A stretch of 44,221 nt of DNA. It comes from JBBECF01 sp040881945. GTDB taxonomy: Bacteria; Pseudomonadota; Alphaproteobacteria; Dongiales; Dongiaceae. The stretch's first letter is position 1. Each line of letters begins with the position of its first letter. Positions 23,698-32,087 of this stretch are shown here, piece by piece. Under the pieces are notes generated by a model. That model did no database searches. It saw only the letters and a program-made list of their open reading frames with translations, and was not told the DNA's origin. The stretch is taken from assembly GCA_040881945.1 (NCBI GenBank), contig JBBECF010000028.1, forward strand, positions 1-44,221. The letters are read 5' to 3'. The translations under genes and the position numbers were made by a program.

Positions 23698-24600
23698 ATG
23701 TCGAATGACATGTCGGTGCAACAACGCGAGGCGTTCGCGTACTTCGACGCGACCGCCGAGGAATGGCGGCGAAAGGCCGAAGGAAAACCGCCGAAAGTGA
23801 ACATCATCGCCCAGCGCAACCGGTGCGTCTTGCGCGTGAGCGAGAGGCTCGGCTCGGTTCGGCGCTTTCTCGACATCGGCTGCGGCACGGGCGAGCTCGT
23901 GTTCAACATGGCGGCGACCGGCGCAGAGGCCACGGGTGTCGACTTCGCCCCCGATATGGTAAGGGCCTGCGAAAGCAAGAAGCGCGATCTGAATGTCGAA
24001 AAGGCGTCGTTCGTTTGCCAGTCGGTGTTCGATTTCCCGATGCCGAAGGAGCCGTTCGACGTGGTGAGCGCGCTTGGCTTCGTCGAGTACATCTCGCCGG
24101 AGGAGCTGGATGCCGTATTCGAGAAATGTGCCCGCATGCTGCGCGCCGGCGGGGCGCTGGTGGTGGGCTCGCGCAACCGCCTTTTCAACCTCTTCTCGCT
24201 GAACGACTACACGCGGCTGGAGCAAGAACTGGGGCTGACCGACCGCCTTCTTGGAGAGGCGATCGCGCTCGCTTCGGCGCCCGACATGGCGTCGGCGATA
24301 GCGGCGGCCCGTGCGGCGGCAACGCGGCTTCCGCACCCCGCATCGCATCCCGGCACGGGGATCGGGGTGCGCCAGCGATACCAGTACACGCCCGGCGAAC
24401 TCGCCGGGCGGCTCGACGAGCACGGGCTGCGCGCCGTCAACCTCTTCGCCGTCCATTACCACGCGATGCCGGCGGCCGCGAAACAGCAGCTTCTCGACGT
24501 CCACGTCCGCATTTCCGACCTGCTCTACGAGATCGGCGCGGAGAATCATCGGCTGATCCCCTACGCGTCGAGCTTCGTGATCGACGCCCGCAAGTCGTGA
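23698..24600 (+). CDS. Class I SAM-dependent methyltransferase
   Basis: A 300-residue methyltransferase. Motif I is RRFLDIGCGTGELVFNMAA, motif II TGVDFAPDMVRACESKK, and motif III-like text runs PFDVVSALGFVEYISPEEL and ARMLRAGGALVVGSRNRLFN. The last fits UbiG/BioC-type folds, but the C-terminal region (LNDYTRLEQELGLTDRLLGE, residues about 180-300) is family-specific. The start ATG 23698 has GAGGA upstream. It is followed 15 bp later by the polysaccharide deacetylase gene on the same strand, suggesting a two-gene unit acting on one sugar or lipid. Substrate not determinable. Confidence 0.82.
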   Translation: MSNDMSVQQREAFAYFDATAEEWRRKAEGKPPKVNIIAQRNRCVLRVSERLGSVRRFLDIGCGTGELVFNMAATGAEATGVDFAPDMVRACESKKRDLNVEKASFVCQSVFDFPMPKEPFDVVSALGFVEYISPEELDAVFEKCARMLRAGGALVVGSRNRLFNLFSLNDYTRLEQELGLTDRLLGEAIALASAPDMASAIAAARAAATRLPHPASHPGTGIGVRQRYQYTPGELAGRLDEHGLRAVNLFAVHYHAMPAAAKQQLLDVHVRISDLLYEIGAENHRLIPYASSFVIDARKS

Positions 24601-24615
24601 GAAGGGTCGCGTGAA

Positions 24616-25623
24616 GTGCCCTTGACCATCGTCGCCTACCATTACGTCCGCGACCTCGAACGGTCACGCTTCCCGGAGATCAAGGGGCTGGCGGTCGACG
24701 AGTTCCGTGGTCAACTCGACTATCTCGGGCGCCACTATGCGTTTGTCCGTCTCGAAGACCTGCTTTCCGCCTTCTCGGACCCGAAAGCGGCGTTGCCATC
24801 CAACGCGGTCCTGCTCACCTTCGACGACGGTTACGTGGATCATTATGCGACGGTCTTCCCGATCCTGCACGACCGCGGCATCCAGGGCGCCTTCTTTCCG
24901 CCGGCGCAATCGGTCCTCGAAGACAAGGTTCTGGACGTCAACAAGATTCACTTCATCCTCGCCGCAGTCCGCGATAAGGCGGTACTCGTCGAGACGATCG
25001 GGGCCGCGGTCGAGGAGAACCGACGGGAATTCGGCATCGAGGGCATGGCCGCCTATTGGGAACGCTACGCCAGGCCCTCGCGCTTCGACGGCGCCGAGGT
25101 AGCGTTCGTGAAGCGGATGCTCCAGGCGGGTCTGCCCGAGGTCCTGCGTCGTCGCGTGGCCGGTGAGCTGTTCCGGACCCATGTCTGCGCCGACGAAGCC
25201 GCCTTCGCCCGGGAACTCTACATGACCGCCGACCAGATCCGCCTGATGGTCCGCTGCGGGATGTATGTCGGGTCCCACGGCTACGGGCACCATTGGATGG
25301 ACCGATTGTCGCCGGACGAACAGCGGTACGACATCGCGCGATCGCTCGACTTCCTTGCTCTGGTCGGGGCGCCGACGCGCGACTGGGTCATGTGCTATCC
25401 GCACGGTCGCTCGAACGACAGTCTGGCCCGGACCCTTGTCGACCAGGGGTGCGCGGTCGGCCTGACCACCGTCGTCGACATCGCCCGACCGGGCGAGTGC
25501 GATCCGCTGCGCCTGCCGCGGCTGGACACCAACGACCTGCCGAAATCGGCCGACGCGCCGCCCAACGCATGGACGGAAAAAGCCTTCGCCGCGGGTCGCG
25601 AAGCGGCGGCCGCGGTCGGCTAA
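24616..25623 (+). CDS. Polysaccharide deacetylase (NodB-type)
   Basis: A 335-residue carbohydrate esterase 4-type protein. It begins LTIVAYHYVRD, the metal-binding Asp pair lies in LLTFDDGYVDHY (D70, D71), and the His pair in YVGSHGYGHHWMDRL. A late catalytic region reads WVMCYPHGRSNDSLA. No signal peptide is visible, so it may act on a cytoplasmic lipid-linked sugar. The insertion between the two metal motifs (about residues 85-200) is longer than in small NodB enzymes. The start is a GTG at 24616 with AGAAGGG about 9 nt upstream. It probably shares a transcript with the preceding methyltransferase. Confidence 0.85.
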   Translation: MPLTIVAYHYVRDLERSRFPEIKGLAVDEFRGQLDYLGRHYAFVRLEDLLSAFSDPKAALPSNAVLLTFDDGYVDHYATVFPILHDRGIQGAFFPPAQSVLEDKVLDVNKIHFILAAVRDKAVLVETIGAAVEENRREFGIEGMAAYWERYARPSRFDGAEVAFVKRMLQAGLPEVLRRRVAGELFRTHVCADEAAFARELYMTADQIRLMVRCGMYVGSHGYGHHWMDRLSPDEQRYDIARSLDFLALVGAPTRDWVMCYPHGRSNDSLARTLVDQGCAVGLTTVVDIARPGECDPLRLPRLDTNDLPKSADAPPNAWTEKAFAAGREAAAAVG

Positions 25624-25710
25624 CGCTCGGGTAACGGCGCGATCCGGCGCCTGCGGCGATCGACTGATTCCCCCGGCGCAACGACTATCCAAATGGGCTC
25701 TCGCGATAGG

Positions 25711-26454
25711 TCAATGACGTCCAGTATGTTCCAGCAATTCGAATGTCGAAACATTGTGAACCCGGTTGACCGTCACCCTGTAATTGCGTTTGAGGTGCCG
25801 ATGCAGGAAATGCATGTTGTTGTAGCGCGCATCGATGAGCATGAAGAACCCGCGTTTCAGGCTGCTCTCATAGAGCAGCAGGTCGGCGGCCGCCACCTGC
25901 CGCACCCCGCCGGTCTCCAGCGTATAGGACAGACCATTGACTGCACCCTTGACGTCGCGAGGGTCGGGAGCGTCCAGGTACACAAAATCGGGAACGACGT
26001 TCGGCAGGTCCTTATACATATGGCACAGTTCACCTTCGTGGAGTCGCGCCTCGACCTCGCTATGGCGAAATTCCACGTATGGCCGCAGATGATCCGGAAT
26101 CTTGTTTTTCACGTTTTCGATCCAGTCGCGGCCGGCATCGACGGACCATAGTCTTCCGGGCTTCGGCGTCGTTTCGGAGCCGTGGGTCGATCGGTCCTGT
26201 TCGTAATTCTGATGCAGCGCCATCGCCATCGCGATGGTGCTGAAGCCGACACCGAATTCGAGAATCGTTTTGGGCCGCCGCCGGCGAACGATTCGGTGCA
26301 TATTGGACAGGTCGTAGACGACGGGCGGTATTTCGCCCTCGAATCCGCGTTTCAGGACGGCGGTCACGCCCTGGCGCGCCAGATAGGCATGGGCGCGGCG
26401 GTTCTCGATCCGTTTGAAGAGCTTCCGGATCAACCGCTTACGGTCTTGCAGCAT
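25711..26454 (-). CDS. Class I SAM-dependent methyltransferase-like protein
   Basis: A 247-residue protein with a Rossmann SAM-binding signature TILEFGVGFSTIAMAMAL at about residues 63-80, a motif II Asp in RLWSVDAGRDWIENVK, and DFVYLDAPDPRDVKGAVNG with the Asp of post-motif II. The C-terminus reads RVTVNRVHNVSTFELLEHTG. The N-terminal 50 residues are basic and helical. A clear TAGGAG site lies 6 nt before the ATG. It is on the same strand as, and downstream of, the carbamoyltransferase gene with 70 bp between. The substrate is unknown. Confidence 0.75.
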   Translation of the reverse strand: MLQDRKRLIRKLFKRIENRRAHAYLARQGVTAVLKRGFEGEIPPVVYDLSNMHRIVRRRRPKTILEFGVGFSTIAMAMALHQNYEQDRSTHGSETTPKPGRLWSVDAGRDWIENVKNKIPDHLRPYVEFRHSEVEARLHEGELCHMYKDLPNVVPDFVYLDAPDPRDVKGAVNGLSYTLETGGVRQVAAADLLLYESSLKRGFFMLIDARYNNMHFLHRHLKRNYRVTVNRVHNVSTFELLEHTGRH

Positions 26455-26524
26455 GACGAACTCCTAGCGAGGCGACACCAAGCGACCCCCGCCGCTCCGG
26501 ATCGATCGGCGGTGGCACGCCGGA

Positions 26525-28360
26525 CTAATCCAACTCGAACGCGTTCTTATAGTCGAGCTTCAGCGCCGGGTCCTGGTCCTCCTTCCTGAGCACGCAGTTG
26601 CCGGCGACCAGGAGCTCGATCTCGGTGCCCATGAAGCAGCGGAAGGCGTCTTCGGGCGTGCACGCGATCGGCTCGCCGCGCACGTTGAAGCTGGTGTTGA
26701 CCAGCACCGGGCAGCCGGTCAGCGCCTTGAAGGCCGTCAGCAGCGCGTGGTAGCGCCGATTGGTCTCGACATGCACGGTCTGGATGCGCGCCGAATAGTC
26801 GACATGGGTGACCGCCGGGATCTCCGAGCGCGGCACGTTCAGCCTGTCGATGCCGAACAGCGCGCGCTCGTCCGCCGTCATCGACCGCCGCCGCCGCGGC
26901 ACCACGTCGGCGACGAGCAGCATGTAGGGGCTGTCGCGATCGAGCTCGAACCAGTCGGCGACGTCCTCGCGCAGCACCGAGGGCGCGAAGGGTCGGAAGG
27001 ATTCGCGGTACTTGACCTTGAGGTTTAGCATCTTCTGCATCGTCGGCGAGCGCGCATCGCCGAGGATCGAGCGCGCGCCGAGCGCCCGCGGCCCGAATTC
27101 CATGCGCCCCTGGAACCAGCCCACCGCCTGGCCGTCGGCGAGCGCCCGCGCCGTCGTCGCGATCGTCGCGTCGTCGTCCAGCACCGTGAGGCGGGCGCCG
27201 GCCGCCGCGAGGCGCCGTTCGATATCGTCCTGCGCGAAGGCCGGGCCGAGATAGGCGCCGTGCATGGCGTCGAGCTTGTTGTTGGCGCTGCGCGGCCGGT
27301 CCTGGAACTGGTGATAGGCGTTGAGCGCGGCGCCGAGCGCGCCGCCGGCGTCGCCCGCGGCCGGCTGGACCCACAGGCGCTCGAAGCGGCCGTCGCGCAA
27401 CACCTTGCCGTTGGCCACGCAGTTCAGCGCCACGCCGCCGGCCAGGCACAGGTTGCGCGTGCCGGTCTCGGCCGCCAGCCCGCGCGTCATGCGCAGCACC
27501 GCCTCTTCCAGCACCGCCTGAACCGAGGCCGCGAGGTCCATGTCGCGCTGCGTGATCCGCTCCTCGGGCTGGCGCGGCGGGCCGCCGAACAGCGCATGGA
27601 ACCTGTCGTTGGTCATGCGCAGGCCGGTGCAATAATCGAAATAGGACATGTCGAGACGGAAACTGCCGTCATCCTTGAGGTCGATCAGGTTCTCGAGGAT
27701 GGCTTGGGCGTATTTCGGCTCGCCGTAGGGGGCGAGCCCCATCAGCTTGTATTCGCCGGCATTGACCTTGAAGCCGGTGTAATAGGTAAAGGCCGAATAG
27801 AGCAGGCCGAGCGAATGCGGGAAGTGGATCTCGCGCGCGATCTCGAGCCGGTTGCCGTGGCCGTAGCCGACCGACGTCGTCGCCCACTCGCCGACCCCGT
27901 CCATCGTCAGCACGACCGCTTCCTCGAACGGCGAGGGGAAGAAGGCGCTGGCCGCGTGGCTCTGGTGGTGCTCGGCGAAGAGCACCCGGTTCTCCCAGTC
28001 GTAGTCCGGCGCGTGGCGGCGCAGCTCGTCGCGCAGCAGCCGCTTCTGGAACAGCTTTTCCTTGAGCCACAGCGGCATCGCCATGCGGAACGAGCCGAAG
28101 CCCGAGGGCGCGAAGGCCAGATAGGTCTCGAGCAACCGCTCGAACTTCAGGAACGGCTTGTCGTAGAAGGCGACATAATCGACGTCGGCGAGACCGATTC
28201 CGGCCTCGGCCAGGCAATAGTCGACGGCGTGGCCGGGGAAGCGCGCGTCATGCTTCTTGCGGGTGAAGCGCTCCTCCTGCGCGGCGGCCACGATGTCGCC
28301 GTCCACCACCAACGCCGCCGCGCTGTCATGGTAGAAGGCCGAAAGGCCGAGTATCCGCAA
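26525..28360 (-). CDS. Carbamoyltransferase (NodU/CmcH/TobZ/SxtI family)
   Basis: A 611-residue O-carbamoyltransferase that would use carbamoyl phosphate and ATP to carbamoylate a hydroxyl. The N-terminal Kae1-like domain reads ILGLSAFYHDSAAALVVDGD, FAEHHQSHAASAFFPSPF (metal-site His) and VVLTMDGVGEWATTSVG. The C-terminal YrdC-like and carbamoyl-transfer region has NLCLAGGVALNCVANGK, EFGPRALGARSILGDAR and PVLVNTSFNVRGEPIACTPE. All hallmark motifs are present. The start is TTG at 28360, 10 nt after the stop of the DUF5989 gene. Together with DUF5989 and SxtJ it repeats the SxtI-J-K grouping first named in the saxitoxin cluster; here a surface-glycan role is far more likely. Confidence 0.93.
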   Translation of the reverse strand: MRILGLSAFYHDSAAALVVDGDIVAAAQEERFTRKKHDARFPGHAVDYCLAEAGIGLADVDYVAFYDKPFLKFERLLETYLAFAPSGFGSFRMAMPLWLKEKLFQKRLLRDELRRHAPDYDWENRVLFAEHHQSHAASAFFPSPFEEAVVLTMDGVGEWATTSVGYGHGNRLEIAREIHFPHSLGLLYSAFTYYTGFKVNAGEYKLMGLAPYGEPKYAQAILENLIDLKDDGSFRLDMSYFDYCTGLRMTNDRFHALFGGPPRQPEERITQRDMDLAASVQAVLEEAVLRMTRGLAAETGTRNLCLAGGVALNCVANGKVLRDGRFERLWVQPAAGDAGGALGAALNAYHQFQDRPRSANNKLDAMHGAYLGPAFAQDDIERRLAAAGARLTVLDDDATIATTARALADGQAVGWFQGRMEFGPRALGARSILGDARSPTMQKMLNLKVKYRESFRPFAPSVLREDVADWFELDRDSPYMLLVADVVPRRRRSMTADERALFGIDRLNVPRSEIPAVTHVDYSARIQTVHVETNRRYHALLTAFKALTGCPVLVNTSFNVRGEPIACTPEDAFRCFMGTEIELLVAGNCVLRKEDQDPALKLDYKNAFELD

Positions 28361-28370
28361 TCCGCTCGAC

Positions 28371-28523
28371 CTAGAAGATGGTGTAGATGAACGGCGCGAT
28401 CGCCGAGCCCTTGGTCAGCACGACCAGCCCGCCGAACAGCACCATCATCAGCATGATCGGCAGCAGCCAGAACTTCTTGCGCACGCGCATGAACGTCCAC
28501 AGTTCCCGAGCCAGCGACAGCAT
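28371..28523 (-). CDS. DUF5989 small membrane protein (SxtK-like)
   Basis: A 50-residue protein: a basic segment FMRVRKKFW, one membrane helix (LLPIMLMMVLFGGLVVLT) and a conserved end KGSAIAPFIYTIF. This matches the DUF5989 family that travels with SxtJ and carbamoyltransferases. The ATG at 28523 follows the SxtJ stop by 21 bp, and the carbamoyltransferase begins 10 nt after its stop, so the three form one operon. Its function is unknown; a membrane scaffold for the carbamoyltransferase is a guess. Confidence 0.85.
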   Translation of the reverse strand: MLSLARELWTFMRVRKKFWLLPIMLMMVLFGGLVVLTKGSAIAPFIYTIF

Positions 28524-28544
28524 CGATCGGTCCCAATCCCTTGG

Positions 28545-28994
28545 TCAGAACTGGTTGCGCATGGTCTCCGGCGCGGGCCCCGGCGGCTCGCGCGCGATCC
28601 AGTAAGTCGGCGCTTTCCGGTCAAACTTCAAGCGCAGGAAGTCCTTGCCGCCGAGACGCATGACCAGCCCCATCGGGGCGATCACCAGGAAGAACATCAA
28701 CCCCATCACCAGGGGATTGACGATGCGGTGCAGCAGCAGGCCGAACAGCAGCCACGCCTTGTTCAACGGCGCCAGCGCGCGCGGCGCCGCCAGCGCCAGG
28801 CCGCCGAACGCCGCCGCGGCGGCCAGCCCATAGGGCCACACCCAGCCGCCGCGCCACAGCGACAGCCCGGCCACAACCAGGGACACCGCCGCGAAGACCA
28901 GGCCGAAGGACCGATCGGACGATCCCTTCACGGCGTCTTCGCGGGTCAGGTCTTCGTGCAAGCCGATGTTCTTCGCCACGCCCGTTCCCGCCAT
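28545..28994 (-). CDS. SxtJ-family membrane protein
   Basis: A 149-residue protein with about three membrane helices: GLVFAAVSLVVAGLSLW, PYGLAAAAAFGGLALAAP and PLVMGLMFFLVIAPMGLVMR. It ends with the family text GGKDFLRLKFDRKAPTYWI. It heads the minus-strand operon SxtJ, DUF5989, carbamoyltransferase. SxtJ is conserved next to carbamoyltransferases in many envelope-glycan clusters, and its biochemical role is not known. The ATG at 28994 is supported by family length. Confidence 0.82.
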   Translation of the reverse strand: MAGTGVAKNIGLHEDLTREDAVKGSSDRSFGLVFAAVSLVVAGLSLWRGGWVWPYGLAAAAAFGGLALAAPRALAPLNKAWLLFGLLLHRIVNPLVMGLMFFLVIAPMGLVMRLGGKDFLRLKFDRKAPTYWIAREPPGPAPETMRNQF

Positions 28995-29403
28995 CGCAGT
29001 TGTGTAAGTCGGGCCTCGCCCTTCGACAGGCTCAGGGTGAGGCCCTCATGCTGAGCCTGTCGAAGCACGAGGGCCACGGCCGTGCATCGCGGACTTGCGA
29101 TTCCGGGTACGAGCCGCCTCGCCTGTGCCCTTAGGTCGCCTCTCCCGGCGCCGCGGCAGGCTATATCGTCCGGTCCCCGGCCTGTCAATCCGCGGGCACC
29201 GCCGCATCGCGGAGTTGCTGGGTGAATGGGCGCGGCCATGTCCGGACCTTCGGTCGAAGGCCCTGTCGTTGCGCGGCGCGTGCCCGGACCGCCGCCGCGC
29301 GTTCAATTGCCTCGCAACGCAATACCTGCTAACTATCGCCGATATGCTCGGGCATGACGCCGAGCCGGGGCGCGACAGCACGCCTGACGGAAAGTGTCGG
29401 AAA
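28995..29403. other. Divergent intergenic region between SxtJ and the second DUF5989 gene
   Basis: 409 bp with no coding sequence. It holds the 15-bp inverted repeat at 29021-29065 and should contain promoters for both divergent modules. A TTGCCT at 29307-29312 followed 17 nt later by AACTAT-like text is too weak to call. Confidence 0.5.
29021..29065. repeat. Perfect 15-bp inverted repeat of the CTTCGACAGGCTCAG family
   Basis: CTTCGACAGGCTCAG (29021-29035) and CTGAGCCTGTCGAAG (29051-29065) with a 15-nt loop. It is related to the pair at 11361-11440. This is a mobile-looking extragenic palindrome common in proteobacteria. Confidence 0.8.
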
Positions 29404-29553
29404 ATGTCGTTCATTCTCGAACTTTGGGCCTTCATGCGCGAACGCAAGAAGTACTGGCTCGTGCCGATCTTGATGGTCATGGCCTTACTGGGCGGCGCCG
29501 TCGTCCTGACGCAGGGCTCCGCGGTGGCTCCGTTCATCTATACGTTGTTTTAG
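29404..29553 (+). CDS. Second DUF5989 small membrane protein
   Basis: A 49-residue paralogue of the protein at 28371-28523 (roughly two-thirds identical by eye): basic FMRERKKYW, membrane helix LVPILMVMALLGGAVVLT and the conserved end QGSAVAPFIYTLF. The ATG at 29404 fixes the same length as the family. It stands at the head of the plus-strand SGNH-MBOAT-SGNH group without its own SxtJ or carbamoyltransferase, an arrangement that separates DUF5989 from carbamoylation. Function unknown. Confidence 0.85.
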   Translation: MSFILELWAFMRERKKYWLVPILMVMALLGGAVVLTQGSAVAPFIYTLF

Positions 29554-29618
29554 CGCGTCGGCCAGGGCGTCGGCGCCGCCGTCGAATGTCTTTGCAGGAT
29601 GTGCCGCGAGCACGGTCC

Positions 29619-30626
29619 ATGACGCCCATGATCGGCGCGGCGAACCAAGGCAAGGTCAAGCGCGGGCGGGCGATCTGGCTCAGCGCGCTGATGTTCGTGC
29701 TTTCCCTGTCCGTTGCGGTCGGGCTGGGCGAAGGCGTCATTCGCCTGAAGAACGTCTCGATGCGCAATTACGACATCGAGATGTGGCGTTATTCGCGCGA
29801 ATTGAAGCGGGTCAGCGAAGACCCGATTCTCGGGCACGAGCACCGGCCCTCGGCGCGGGCGGTTCTGCAATCCGTCGACATCCGCCTCAACGAGCGCGGC
29901 TTGCGCGGCGGCCCGATACCGCCGCCGCAAGCGGGACAACGGCGCATTCTCTTCCTCGGCAGTTCGATCACTCTCGGATGGGGCGTCGCCGAGGAAGAAA
30001 CGATGACCGCGCGGCTCGACGCCCTGCTCGGCGCCGCGGGATCGCCCGCGGTCGTGCTGAACGCCGGAATCGGCAATTACAACGCCGTTCGCTACGTCGA
30101 GCTGTTCTTGCAACGGCTGACCGATCTGCGGCCCACCGACATCGTCGTTCACTACTTCGTCAACGACGCCGAAATCCTGCCGCCGCCGCGCACGAGTTTT
30201 CTCCTGCGCAACAGCCAGCTTGCGGTGACGATCTGGACCGCCGCGCAACGGTTGATCCAATCGAGCGACTACGCGTCTCTTGTGGAATATTATCGGGCGC
30301 TGTATCGGCCGGAGTCCGCGGGGTTCAAGAGCATGGTCGAAGCCCTGAGGAAATTATCGGACTACGCGAATGCGCACGGCATCAGAGTGTATCTTGCGGT
30401 GACTCCGGACATCCACAGACTGGACGATTACGATCTTGCCTTCGTACACGACATCATGCGGACAGAGGCCGAGAAACTCGGACTCCGTTACATCGACCTT
30501 CTGCCCGCGCTGCGCGGACTGCCGCCGGAGCGGATTTTTGCGATGCCGGGCGACCCGCACCCCAACGCCGCCGGCCACGCCCTGATGGCCGAAGCCATTT
30601 TGCCGGTCCTTCTCGCCGATCGTTAG
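29619..30626 (+). CDS. Membrane-anchored SGNH hydrolase/acyltransferase
   Basis: A 335-residue protein with one N-terminal membrane helix (AIWLSALMFVLSLSVAVGLG) and an SGNH domain. Block I is ILFLGSSITLGWG, with Ser in place of the usual Asp of GDS. The Gly/Asn blocks are NAGIGNYNA and YFVNDAE, and the Asp-His dyad lies in GDPHPNAAGH. A shared segment NYDIEMWRYSRELKRVS is nearly repeated in the protein at 32088. Such proteins work with MBOAT enzymes in glycan O-acylation (compare AlgJ/AlgX with AlgI). The start is uncertain: ATGs at 29586, 29619 and 29628. It lies directly upstream of the MBOAT gene. Confidence 0.78.
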   Translation: MTPMIGAANQGKVKRGRAIWLSALMFVLSLSVAVGLGEGVIRLKNVSMRNYDIEMWRYSRELKRVSEDPILGHEHRPSARAVLQSVDIRLNERGLRGGPIPPPQAGQRRILFLGSSITLGWGVAEEETMTARLDALLGAAGSPAVVLNAGIGNYNAVRYVELFLQRLTDLRPTDIVVHYFVNDAEILPPPRTSFLLRNSQLAVTIWTAAQRLIQSSDYASLVEYYRALYRPESAGFKSMVEALRKLSDYANAHGIRVYLAVTPDIHRLDDYDLAFVHDIMRTEAEKLGLRYIDLLPALRGLPPERIFAMPGDPHPNAAGHALMAEAILPVLLADR

Positions 30627-30670
30627 ATCGCGCGACCTCGGGCAACCAATAAAAGTACAACTCCGCAAAC

Positions 30671-32074
30671 ATGCTCTTCAGCTCTCCGGTATTTTTCGTT
30701 TTTTTCATAACGTATTTTGTTTTTCACCGTTATATACCAAGCGCCTATCGCATTTATCTGATCATCGTCGGCAGCACGATTTTCTACGCGTACTGGAACC
30801 CCCTTTATATCTGGCTGCCCTATTATCTGATCGTCGTCGCTTTTTTCGGCACGCGCTGGCTGGACGGCGCCGGCGATCCGCGGTCGCGCCGGCTCCGCCT
30901 CGGCGCCACCATCGGCGCCTTATTGGCGCCGCTGCTGTTCTTCAAATACACCGATTTCGTTTACGCCCGAATCCTCGGCCCGCTGCTGGGCGTCGACGGC
31001 GTCCTCCTTGGACTACCGCTGCCGCTCGGCGTTTCGTTCATCGTCTTCACGATGATCGCGTTCGTCGTCGACAGCCATCGACGGGTCTACGCCGAACGGC
31101 CGCCGTTTGCCGAGGCATTGGGATACGCACTTTTTTTTCCCCACTTGATCGCCGGGCCCATCCTGCGCCCGCACGAGCTGCTGCCGCAGTTGGCGCGGCC
31201 GCGTTTTGCCACGCCGTCGCGGATCAAGCTGGGCGTTGCCGTCTTTACCGTCGGCCTGGTCAAGAAGCTGGTTTTCGCCGATCAGGTCGCGCCGGCCGTC
31301 GCCGCGGTCTATTCGGCCGCGTCGGATCTGCCCCTCCGCGCCTGGGACTATTGGCTGGCGATCTATGGATTCTCGGTTCAGATCTACTGCGACTTCAGCG
31401 GCTACACCGATATGGCGATCGGGTCGGCGATGCTGCTCGGCGTGCGGCTGCCGGCCAATTTCCAGCGCCCGTACTGCGCCGCGTCGATCGTCGATTTCTG
31501 GCGCCACTGGCATCGGACGCTGTCGATGTGGCTGCGGCGGTATCTCTATTTCCCGTTGGGCGGCAATCGATTCGGGGTCGGCAAGCAGATGCGCAACCTG
31601 ATGATCACGATGCTGCTCGGCGGCCTGTGGCACGGCGCCAATTGGACATTCGTGATGTGGGGCGGCGTGCATGGCGTTGCCCTGGTCCTGCAGCATGGGG
31701 CGCGGCGTCTTCGGGCATCGCTGGGTCTTCCGGACCTGCCGGCCTGGGTCGGCACGCTCGCCACGTTCCACTTCGTGACCTTCGCCTGGATCCTGTTCCG
31801 CGCCGCCGATCTCTCGGTTGTCGGCCGGGTCGCCAGCGGGCCGTTCGTTGCCTCGTACGGCGATGCGGTCGGCTTTGCGCGGGCGCATGGGCTGGAGCTT
31901 GCGCTTTTGGGCGTTTTCGGCCTGCTGCACCGTTTCGACGACATCGCCCGACTGCGCTTCGCCGTGCAGCGCCTGCCCACACCCATTCTGATTCCGCTGC
32001 TGCTGGCGGCTTGGGCGATCGCCATCGCGGTCAGCGCCGGATCGAGCGCGCAGTTCATCTATTTCGATTTCTAA
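30671..32074 (+). CDS. MBOAT-family O-acyltransferase (AlgI-like)
   Basis: A 467-residue polytopic membrane protein of about ten helices. AlgI-type landmarks are FSSPVFFVFFITYFVFHRY at the start, LGVSFIVFTMIAFVVDSHRR, FFPHLIAGPILRPHELLPQL, YGFSVQIYCDFSGYTDMAIG, DFWRHWHRTLSMWLRRYLYF with its His pair, and the catalytic His in LLGGLWHGANWTFVMWGG. It would move an acyl group, often acetyl, across the membrane to a periplasmic glycan with the help of SGNH partners. The first 90 bp are AT-rich against the region. It is flanked on both sides by related SGNH genes, with only 13 bp to the next. Confidence 0.92.
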   Translation: MLFSSPVFFVFFITYFVFHRYIPSAYRIYLIIVGSTIFYAYWNPLYIWLPYYLIVVAFFGTRWLDGAGDPRSRRLRLGATIGALLAPLLFFKYTDFVYARILGPLLGVDGVLLGLPLPLGVSFIVFTMIAFVVDSHRRVYAERPPFAEALGYALFFPHLIAGPILRPHELLPQLARPRFATPSRIKLGVAVFTVGLVKKLVFADQVAPAVAAVYSAASDLPLRAWDYWLAIYGFSVQIYCDFSGYTDMAIGSAMLLGVRLPANFQRPYCAASIVDFWRHWHRTLSMWLRRYLYFPLGGNRFGVGKQMRNLMITMLLGGLWHGANWTFVMWGGVHGVALVLQHGARRLRASLGLPDLPAWVGTLATFHFVTFAWILFRAADLSVVGRVASGPFVASYGDAVGFARAHGLELALLGVFGLLHRFDDIARLRFAVQRLPTPILIPLLLAAWAIAIAVSAGSSAQFIYFDF

Positions 32075-32087
32075 TTGGAGCCCGGCA

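Noticed and set aside
25624..25710. Possible small RNA or terminator between the convergent deacetylase and methyltransferase genes
   Set aside because: No strong stem with a T-tract was visible in these 87 bp.
26525..28994. Saxitoxin-type toxin cluster because of the SxtI/SxtJ/SxtK-like genes
   Set aside because: The core saxitoxin genes (SxtA-type polyketide synthase, SxtG amidinotransferase and others) are absent. The triad is widespread in surface-polysaccharide loci.
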